Positions 47,661-53,648 of a stretch of DNA of 64,000 nt are shown in pieces (position 1 is the stretch's first letter; every line of letters begins with the position of its first letter). The position numbers and the translations under genes were made by a program. Location: the NCBI RefSeq assembly GCF_014268445.2, contig NZ_CP077089.1, positions 4,085,501 to 4,149,500 of the forward strand. Reading direction: 5' to 3'. The DNA is from Pseudomonas tensinigenes. GTDB taxonomy: Bacteria; Pseudomonadota; Gammaproteobacteria; Pseudomonadales; Pseudomonadaceae. The notes under the pieces were generated by a model. The model searched no databases, was not told where the DNA came from, and saw nothing but the letters and a program-made list of their open reading frames with translations.

Positions 47661-48491
47661 ATGGGATTTGTCACCTGCAAAGACGGCGTCGAGATTTTCT
47701 ACAAGGACTGGGGCCCGAAAGATGCGCCGGTGATCCACTTCCACCACGGCTGGCCGCTCAGTTCCGACGATTGGGATGCGCAGATGCTGTTTTTTCTCGG
47801 CAAAGGCTTCCGAGTGGTTGCCCATGATCGGCGGGGGCATGGACGTTCGAGCCAGGTCTGGGACGGCCACGATATGGATCATTACGCCGACGATACGCTG
47901 GCGGTGGTCAATCATCTGGGCCTGAAGAATGTCGTGCATGTCGGTCACTCGACCGGTGGCGGTGAGGTGATCCATTACATTGCCCGGCATGGTCAGGCCA
48001 ACGTCGCCAAAGGCGTGCTGATCAGTGCGGTGCCGCCGTTGATGGTGCAGACCGAGAGCAATCCGGGTGGCCTGCCGAAGTCGGTATTCGATGATTTTCA
48101 GGCACAACTGGCGGCGAATCGCGCGCAGTTTTATCGGGATATTCCGACCGGGCCGTTTTATGGCTACAACCGGCCGGGGGCCACGCCATCGGAAGGGATT
48201 ATTGCCAACTGGTGGCGGCAAGGGATGATTGGTGGGGCGAAGGCGCATTACGATGGGATCGTGGCGTTTTCGCAGACCGATTTCACCGAGGACTTGAAGA
48301 AGGTCACGGTGCCGGTGCTGGTGATGCATGGCGAGGATGATCAGATTGTGCCGTACGCGGACTCGGGGCCGTTGTCGGCGAAGTTGCTGCCCAATGGCAC
48401 GCTGAAGTCGTATCCGGGGTTCCCGCACGGGATGCCGACGACGGAGGCCGAAACGATCAACGCGGATCTGTTGGCGTTTATTCGCGGCTGA
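47661..48491 (+). CDS. Alpha/beta hydrolase, non-heme chloroperoxidase/aryl-esterase type
   Basis: This 276-residue cytoplasmic hydrolase has an oxyanion region HHGWPLSSDDWDAQM, the nucleophile elbow GHSTGGGEVIHY near residue 97, an acid in HGEDDQIVPY and a histidine in FPHGMPTTEAE. This is a complete Ser-Asp-His triad. The group is often annotated as non-heme chloroperoxidase because esterases of this type can perform perhydrolysis. The natural substrate is unknown. It diverges from the molybdenum hydroxylase operon. Confidence 0.9.
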   Translation: MGFVTCKDGVEIFYKDWGPKDAPVIHFHHGWPLSSDDWDAQMLFFLGKGFRVVAHDRRGHGRSSQVWDGHDMDHYADDTLAVVNHLGLKNVVHVGHSTGGGEVIHYIARHGQANVAKGVLISAVPPLMVQTESNPGGLPKSVFDDFQAQLAANRAQFYRDIPTGPFYGYNRPGATPSEGIIANWWRQGMIGGAKAHYDGIVAFSQTDFTEDLKKVTVPVLVMHGEDDQIVPYADSGPLSAKLLPNGTLKSYPGFPHGMPTTEAETINADLLAFIRG

Positions 48492-48514
48492 GATCATTGG
48501 CAGCCATACACTTC

Positions 48515-48594
48515 CCCCCTGCTCGCGAATGCGATCTTTCAGTTGAACTTGAGCTGAATGACCCACCGCTTTCGCGAGCAGGCTCGCTCCCACA
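48515..48594. repeat. REPIN with truncated left arm
   Basis: A shortened REP (about CCCCTGCTCGCGAA) at 48516-48529 faces a complete REP at 48571-48594. It lies between the converging hydrolase and GFA-family genes. Confidence 0.85.
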
Positions 48595-48621
48595 AGGGGG
48601 ATGTGATTGGGCTCACGTCCA

Positions 48622-49014
48622 TTATTCCTCTGTGCGACTTGTGCTTTCGCGATCACGCTCGTAGTGGTGAGCCAATGGCAGCGCCGGTAGCCAAGACTCG
48701 CGGCGGATGGTCCAGAGTTCGTAGGTGGGTTTGAACTGATTAGGCTCATCGAGCGATCCGACGTTGACCTCTACTTCATCTGCCGAACGCGCGAACACCG
48801 GAGAGCCGCAGCGCGGGCAGAAAAAGCGCCCGTTGTAGTCGCGGGTTTCGCCGGTGACCTTCAACGCATCCTCGGGAAATATGGCCGAGGTGCCGAACAG
48901 CGCGCCGTGGCGCTTGCGGCAGTCGAGGCAGTGGCAGATGCCGACGCGGTAGGGTTGACCCGTCATCTCGAAACGCACATCGCCGCATAGGCAACCGCCA
49001 GTCAATCGATTCAT
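48622..49014 (-). CDS. GFA-family zinc protein (glutathione-dependent formaldehyde-activating enzyme-like)
   Basis: This 130-residue protein has cysteine sites CLCGDVRF, CHCLDCRK and CPRCGSPVF that match the GFA/CENP-V fold with structural and catalytic zinc. The best-known member acts in formaldehyde-glutathione chemistry, but most family members have unknown reactions. It is a single gene between a REPIN and a long-repeat array. Confidence 0.9.
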   Translation of the reverse strand: MNRLTGGCLCGDVRFEMTGQPYRVGICHCLDCRKRHGALFGTSAIFPEDALKVTGETRDYNGRFFCPRCGSPVFARSADEVEVNVGSLDEPNQFKPTYELWTIRRESWLPALPLAHHYERDRESTSRTEE

Positions 49015-49063
49015 GTCACACCTCCTCTTCAGAATTTGAAATTACCGATAACCCAGACGACAG

Positions 49064-49447
49064 CCCTCACCCTAACCCTCTCCCAGAGGTAGAGGGAACT
49101 GACCGCGCTGAATGTGCAAGTTGCACCGACTTGAGATACCGAGTCGAACTCAGGTTTGAAGAGCACAAAGATCGGCTCCCTTTCCCCCTCGCCCCTTGGG
49201 GGAGAGGGAACTGACCGCGCTGTATGTGCAAGTTGCACCGACTTGAAATACCGAGTCGAACTCTGGCCTGGAAGTACATGGAGATCTGCTCCCTTCCCCC
49301 TCGCCCCTTGGGGGAGAGGGAACTGACCGCGCTGAATGTGCAAGTTGCACCGACTTGAGATACCGAGTCGAACTCAGGTTTTGAAAGGCCTGGAGATCTG
49401 CTCCCTTCCCCCTCGCCTCCTTTGGGGGAGAGGGCTGGGGTGAGGGG
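49064..49447. repeat. Long CCCTCACCC repeat, array of three units of 112 bp
   Basis: Units with GAACTGACCGCGCTG, then TGCAAGTTGCACCGACTTGA and the core GATACCGAGTCGAACTC repeat with GAGGG markers beginning at 49092, 49204 and 49316, exactly 112 bp apart. The core is the reverse complement of the one at 33912-34278. Left and right ends carry the same CCCTCACCC/GGGTGAGGG inverted text. Spacer sequence between core and ends differs from the other two loci. Confidence 0.92.
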
Positions 49448-49644
49448 GGAATCGCACTGACACACCGCAAAACCCAAAGCCCCCGCCATCCAGTATTTTC
49501 ATCAATAAACACGAAGCCGTGATCACGTTTAAAGCACACAAACCGTTACGCCATCCTCCCTACAACACCTTGCGTCGTTACCTACGCGTACGCCAGAATC
49601 CGCCGGCTTACACGGCTATGGGCCGGGCTATATCGTTGGCCTGT

Positions 49645-49870
49645 CACTGCAAAACAGTGATCGGGTTTGGTAGCCCGCTTTAAATTGTCGTTGTTGCGAC
49701 ACCGTCGATGCTGTCTCCTTTTTTTGAGGTATGGCTTTGAATGGTGGGCATGCGTGGGGCTCATCCGTGAGCGCCGGGTTACCCAATTTGACCGGTCTAC
49801 CAACCCGCGCATGGCCGCCACCCGCCGTTTGGTAGCGAGGGTGATGGCTCCCATTTTTTCAAATTGGAGC
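49645..49870 (+). ncRNA. Structured 5' leader of the DUF6124-type gene (candidate cis-regulatory RNA)
   Basis: This 226-nt stretch contains in order: hairpin CACTG-CAAAA-CAGTG (49645-49659), hairpin CGGG-TTTGGTAG-CCCG (49662-49677), hairpin GTCG-TTGTTG-CGAC (49687-49700), hairpin GCTCA-TCCG-TGAGC (49759-49772), stem CGGGTT/AACCCG (49775-49780 with 49802-49807), and a 10-bp stem with one mismatch pairing 49814-49823 with 49839-49848. The last hairpin, GCTCC-C-ATTT-TTTC-AAAT-T-GGAGC (49847-49870), contains the ribosome site GGAG of the following gene. CTACCAA at 49797-49803 can pair with TTGGTAG at 49667-49673 or at 49829-49835, so alternative folds are possible. No known riboswitch class was recognised. 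Confidence 0.5.
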
Positions 49871-49877
49871 TTTATCT

Positions 49878-50243
49878 ATGTTCAAAATCACGCCAAATCC
49901 ACCGCCCACCGATCCAATCCCTCACGACCCCGCGCTTAACCCGCAAAAGGTCAAAGAAGCCACCGACCGCGCCCTCGACTACTACCTGCGACCCGAAGCA
50001 CTGGGTGCTCCACCAAGCTCGCCTCCGTTTCGCCCCGTCTACCTTGTCGACCCCACGCTGGATGAAGAAACCCTGTTGGTCGAAGCTTGCGAATCACTTT
50101 CATACGCCCACTCCATGGCCGGTAACATCGCCAACTCAATAGGCGGCCCGGAGCGCAAACCGCTGCTGGCGCTGCAACAGGTGATCATGCTGAACGAGCT
50201 GTTGGTCAATCGACTGCTGGACAAGCTGCGCGTACCGCAATAA
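49878..50243 (+). CDS. DUF6124-type small protein
   Basis: The 121-residue soluble protein starts MFKITPNPPPTDPIPHDP and continues KVKEATDRALDYYLRP, which I recall as the start of the Pseudomonas DUF6124 family. The second half, DEETLLVEACESLSYAHSMA with RKPLLALQQVIMLNELLVNRLLD, is helical and resembles small DUF3077-like proteins. The function is unknown. Its ribosome site is in the 3' arm of a hairpin at the end of a long structured leader, so translation is probably controlled. A terminator-like hairpin follows. Confidence 0.82.
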   Translation: MFKITPNPPPTDPIPHDPALNPQKVKEATDRALDYYLRPEALGAPPSSPPFRPVYLVDPTLDEETLLVEACESLSYAHSMAGNIANSIGGPERKPLLALQQVIMLNELLVNRLLDKLRVPQ

Positions 50244-50258
50244 TCACCAGACCGAATG

Positions 50259-50283
50259 AGTGAGGGGTTACCTGCCCCTCACT
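50259..50283 (+). terminator. Hairpin after the DUF6124-type gene
   Basis: AGTGAGGGG-TTACCTG-CCCCTCACT is a perfect 9-bp stem 15 bp after the stop codon. Only a weak T-run follows. The rest of the gap up to the next start at 50472 shows nothing recognisable. Confidence 0.65.
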
Positions 50284-50471
50284 TTCGCTTCGCCCCTCCG
50301 TCGCTTGATGAGCAAAACCCATCAAGCCATCGTGCTGATCCGCACAGTCACCTTCTTTAATATCCGAATCGCCGTGAGCATTCGTCACTGTTTAGGGTTG
50401 CGATTGGTGCGCGTAAGGCTCGCCTGGCGATCAACGTCCATACTGTGGTTTTCGATACAGTGGACACCGCC

Positions 50472-51140
50472 ATGCCCTCCCCCGAATCCAGCCTTTTGCA
50501 GAGCTGGCACGACAACGCTGAGGCCTGGATCGAAGTGATCCGCAGCGGCGCTATCGAAAGCCGTCAGCAGGTAACCGATCAAGCGATTCTGCTGGCGATC
50601 ATGGGCCGGCAGCCGCAGCGCGTACTTGATTTGGGTTGCGGCGAAGGCTGGTTGTTGCGGGCGCTGGCGGATCGCGGGATTGATGCGATCGGTGTGGATG
50701 GCGATGCGCGGCTGGTTGAAGCGGCGTGCCTGGCGGGGGCGGCCCAGGTGCATGTCGCCAGTTATGACGCGTTGGTCGAGGCGAAGGTCGACGTGGGCCG
50801 TGACTATGAGCTGATCTGCGCCAATTTCTCATTGCTGCATCAGGACGTCATCCCGCTGCTGGCGGCGATGAATGCGCTGCTGGTTCCCGGCGGCACGTTG
50901 CTCATTCAGACACTGCATCCATGGTCTGTCGCGGCAGGCAATTACCAGGATGGCTGGCGCGAAGAAACCTTCGCCGGGTTCAAGGGCCAGTGGCAGCCGA
51001 TGCCCTGGTATTTCCGCACGCTGTCGAGCTGGCTTAATGCGCTCGATATGGCCGGGTTCCAACTGGCCAGCCTGCAAGAGCCACAACACCCGCAAAGTCC
51101 CGTGCCGCAGTCATTGCTGATGGTTGCCGAGCGCCGCTGA
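50472..51140 (+). CDS. Class I SAM-dependent methyltransferase
   Basis: This 222-residue protein has the SAM-binding motif VLDLGCGEGWLLRALADRG near residue 54, the acidic motif IGVDGDARLV, and later motifs ICANFSLLHQDVI and LVPGGTLLIQTLHPW. It resembles UbiG/methyltransferase_11 enzymes. The substrate is not predictable. The start MPSPESSLL gives the normal length. An earlier in-frame reading of 9 residues was rejected. A REPIN array follows 24 bp after the stop. Confidence 0.88.
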   Translation: MPSPESSLLQSWHDNAEAWIEVIRSGAIESRQQVTDQAILLAIMGRQPQRVLDLGCGEGWLLRALADRGIDAIGVDGDARLVEAACLAGAAQVHVASYDALVEAKVDVGRDYELICANFSLLHQDVIPLLAAMNALLVPGGTLLIQTLHPWSVAAGNYQDGWREETFAGFKGQWQPMPWYFRTLSSWLNALDMAGFQLASLQEPQHPQSPVPQSLLMVAERR

Positions 51141-51164
51141 GCTTGCAGAATTTCCACCATCCAT

Positions 51165-51520
51165 TGTAGGAGTGAGCCTGCTCGCGATAGCGGTATGTCA
51201 GGCAATACAGATTCAGACTGTGCCAACGTCTTCGCGAGCAGGCTCGCTCCCACAGGGTTTTGCGTTGACCACATATCCAGGGAACGCTGCGGCCCACTGT
51301 GGGAGCGAGCCTGCTCGCGAAAGCGGTGTGTCAGGCAACATAGACTCCGACTGTGCTGACGCCTTCGCGAGCAGGCTCGCTCCCACAGGGTTTTGCGTTG
51401 ACCACATATCCAGGGAACGCTGCGACCCACTGTGGGAGCGAGCCTGCTCGCGAAAGCGGTGTGTCAGGCAACATAGACTCCGACTGTGCTGACGCCTTCG
51501 CGAGCAGGCTCGCTCCCACA
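51165..51520. repeat. Tandem array of three REPIN units, period 133 bp
   Basis: Units start at 51165, 51298 and 51431, exactly 133 bp apart. Each has a left REP, spacer with GTGTGTCAGGCAACATAGAC-type text, right REP and a linker containing GTTGACCACATATCC. The first left arm is the GTAGGAGTGAGCC variant, and units two and three are almost identical. It differs in linker and spacer from the array at 42647-43130. Confidence 0.95.
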
Positions 51521-51525
51521 GGGAT

Positions 51526-51777
51526 CTATGCGGTTTGCGGGATCATCTGCAGACCACGGATGCGGTACTGCGCCAGCAGGCGCATGACGTAGCCGATCTT
51601 GATCAGGGTCGGGCCGAGGATAGTCAGGGCGTGCATCGCCACCCGCAGCGCAATCGGCATGTGGCCGTTGTAGAGATACGCGCCGTAGATGCCGGCCAGC
51701 AGCATGATCAGCCCGGCGACGAGAACTTTGCTCGACAGGTGCAGAACGTTCAGCGGGCTTTCGAAGAAAGTGAGCAT
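51526..51777 (-). CDS. Small two-helix membrane protein (possibly PpyR-like)
   Basis: The 83-residue protein has two membrane segments (VLVAGLIMLLAGIYGAYLY and VAMHALTILGPTLIKIGYV) and short polar ends. It resembles what I recall of the Pseudomonas PpyR transmembrane regulator, a small membrane protein linked to pyoverdine and Psl expression in P. aeruginosa, but I cannot confirm this. It diverges from the FecI-type sigma factor. Its stop codon lies only 5 bp from the REPIN array. Confidence 0.75.
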   Translation of the reverse strand: MLTFFESPLNVLHLSSKVLVAGLIMLLAGIYGAYLYNGHMPIALRVAMHALTILGPTLIKIGYVMRLLAQYRIRGLQMIPQTA

Positions 51778-51875
51778 GGTGGCGTACTCCTGATCGGTTC
51801 GTTGTGTACTTTGAGTACTTCAAGTCCCGTGCCAGATTTTCAAGCCAGAAGAATCAGTCACTTGAAGGGAATCGA

Positions 51876-51911
51876 GTCAATTTGACACAAACGCAATGAA
51901 GTCATTTTGAC
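51876..51911. promoter_or_regulatory. Two GTCA(A/T)TTTGAC palindromes, 25 bp apart
   Basis: GTCAATTTGAC (51876-51886) and GTCATTTTGAC (51901-51911) are near-identical short palindromes in direct repetition, in the divergent promoter region between the small membrane protein and fecI. The 25-bp spacing puts them roughly on one face of the helix only after 2.4 turns. They may be binding sites of one dimeric regulator. Confidence 0.4.
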
Positions 51912-51969
51912 TCTGAACCTTGTCATTAGGACTGCACCCCATAAAAAACCAAAAACCCTCCACCTAAAA

Positions 51970-51988
51970 GCAAACCAATATCATTTGC
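51970..51988 (+). promoter_or_regulatory. Probable Fur box upstream of fecI-type gene
   Basis: The 19-bp sequence GCAAACCAATATCATTTGC has symmetric ends GCAAA/TTTGC and, read on the minus strand, agrees with the Fur consensus at 12 of 19 positions, including the central AATGATA. It lies 77 bp before the sigma-factor start, where Fur boxes of iron-starvation sigma genes are usually found. Confidence 0.6.
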
Positions 51989-52064
51989 GCACTCCCCATC
52001 CTTTTGCTTTAATCGCGACCCATTCTTATTTAGACCGATACCGGTCGCCCTGGACGCTGCGCTG

Positions 52065-52589
52065 ATGACCGTCGCCGATGCCTCGCTCGTGCAAAATCTC
52101 TACCTCAGCCACCATCGCTGGCTGCATGAGCTATTGCGTCGACGCCTGAGCAACGCGATGGATGCCGCCGACCTTGCCCACGACACCTTCGTGCGCGTGC
52201 TCAAGCGTCCACAAGCCTTCAATGGCGAAGTCCATGAGCGCTCCCATCTGGCGACCATCGCCCGTGGGTTGTGCGTTGATCACTGGCGCCGTCGGCAACT
52301 CGAGCAGACCTGGCTCGACACCCTCGCCAGCCGCCCGCCCGCTGTGCAGCCGTCGCCCGAGCAACGGGCGATCATCGTCGAAACCCTGCACGAAGTGGAT
52401 GCCATGCTTCAGCGCCTGCCGCAACGGGTCAGCGCGGCGTTCATCCTCGCCCAGCTGCACGGCATGCCGTACAAACTGATCGCCGCACAGATCGGCGTCA
52501 GCGAGCGGATGATCAAGAAATATCTGGCGCAGGCGATGATGCATTGCGCGATCCTCGAAGCTGAACTCGACGGCTTGCTGATTGAGTAA
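52065..52589 (+). CDS. FecI-type extracytoplasmic-function sigma factor
   Basis: This 174-residue sigma factor has region 2 as DAADLAHDTFVRVLKRPQ and region 4 as LPQRVSAAFILAQLHGMPYKLIAAQIGVSERMIKKYLAQAM. With the downstream FecR-type protein and TonB receptor it forms a cell-surface signalling set. When the cognate siderophore binds the receptor, FecR releases or activates the sigma factor, which transcribes the receptor gene. The promoter region has a probable Fur box, consistent with iron-starvation induction. Confidence 0.93.
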   Translation: MTVADASLVQNLYLSHHRWLHELLRRRLSNAMDAADLAHDTFVRVLKRPQAFNGEVHERSHLATIARGLCVDHWRRRQLEQTWLDTLASRPPAVQPSPEQRAIIVETLHEVDAMLQRLPQRVSAAFILAQLHGMPYKLIAAQIGVSERMIKKYLAQAMMHCAILEAELDGLLIE

Positions 52590-52593
52590 CCCC

Positions 52594-53559
52594 GTGAACA
52601 AACTCAGCCATGCCAGCCTTGAGCAGGCCGCCAACTGGTACGTGCAATTGCATGACGAGCAGGTCGCCGAGCCTGAGCGTCTGCGTTGGCAGGCGTGGCT
52701 GGCGCAAAGCCCCGAGCATCAGGCCGCTTGGCGTTATGTCGAACGAGTTGGGCAACGTTTCGCGCCATTGCAGAACGAAAGCGAAGCCGTCAGCCACGCC
52801 CTGCGCAACAGTGCGCGCAGCTCGATCAGCCGCCGCCAGTCGCTCAAAGCCTTACTGATTCTCGCGGCCACCGGGCTGGCGGGCTGGGCGGTCGGGCGCA
52901 ACACGCCGCTGCTGGACTCGGTCGAACGCTTGAGCGCCGATCTCTCCACTGGCACTGGGGAAACCCGCGAAGCAACCTTGAGCGATGGCAGTCGAATCTG
53001 GCTCAACGCCTTGAGCGCGTTGAACGTGCGTTTCGATGCCCGCCAGCGCTTGCTGCAACTGCGCGCCGGCGAAGTGCTGATCGACACCGCGAAAGACCTT
53101 GGTCGCGCCTTTTGGGTCGAGACCGAACAGGGCCGGATGCGTGCGCTGGGGACGCGTTTCAGCGTGCGCCAGACGGATCGCAACACGCTGCTGAATGTCT
53201 ACGAGGGCGCCGTTGAGGCCACTAACCACCAAGGCGATAGCCAAGTGGTGCAGGCCGGTCAGCAACTGGTATTCAGCGCAGGCCGGTTGTACACCGCGAC
53301 CTCAGCGGATCCAGCGCGCGAAGCCTGGCGCCGGGGCGTGCTGCTGGCTGATAACCTGCCGCTCGGCGAGCTGATCGAAGAACTTAGCCAATATCGGCCG
53401 GGGCATCTGCATTGCGATCCGGCCGTGGCCGCGCTGCCGGTGATGGGTTCATTTCCACTCAAGGACACCGATCAAGCCTTGCGCCTACTGGAGGCGGCGT
53501 TGCCGATCCACATCGATAAAACCTTCAACTGGTGGGTCAGCGTCGGGCCGAAAGTCTGA
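52594..53559 (+). CDS. FecR-type anti-sigma/sigma-regulator
   Basis: This inner-membrane protein of 321 residues has an N-terminal cytoplasmic domain (about 1-85) with the LEQAANWYVQLHDEQVAEPE motif, one membrane segment (ALLILAATGLAGWAVG), and a periplasmic FecR domain with TREATLSDGSRIWLNALSALN and VYEGAVEAT. The start was taken as GTG at 52594. A TTG at 52582 that overlaps the fecI stop codon is also possible, and the text around the ribosome site cannot decide. It transmits the receptor signal to the sigma factor. Confidence 0.92.
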   Translation: MNKLSHASLEQAANWYVQLHDEQVAEPERLRWQAWLAQSPEHQAAWRYVERVGQRFAPLQNESEAVSHALRNSARSSISRRQSLKALLILAATGLAGWAVGRNTPLLDSVERLSADLSTGTGETREATLSDGSRIWLNALSALNVRFDARQRLLQLRAGEVLIDTAKDLGRAFWVETEQGRMRALGTRFSVRQTDRNTLLNVYEGAVEATNHQGDSQVVQAGQQLVFSAGRLYTATSADPAREAWRRGVLLADNLPLGELIEELSQYRPGHLHCDPAVAALPVMGSFPLKDTDQALRLLEAALPIHIDKTFNWWVSVGPKV

Positions 53560-53648
53560 AGATTTTTTCTTCTCTCGGTTCCCTTTTCGCAAGTTCATCC
53601 GGTTAACCCTCAATAGCCCTCACGTCGTTGATCGCCCCCGGGAACTCC

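Noticed and set aside
49582..49854. 90-codon open frame on the minus strand opposite the structured leader, and a 90-codon plus-strand frame starting TTG at 49667
   Set aside because: Both are open because of composition and structure of the leader. The plus-strand frame has no ribosome site and overlaps the real gene in another frame.
50942..51519. Repetitive open frames around the 51 kb REPIN array
   Set aside because: Same reason: REP DNA read as protein, with no start signals.
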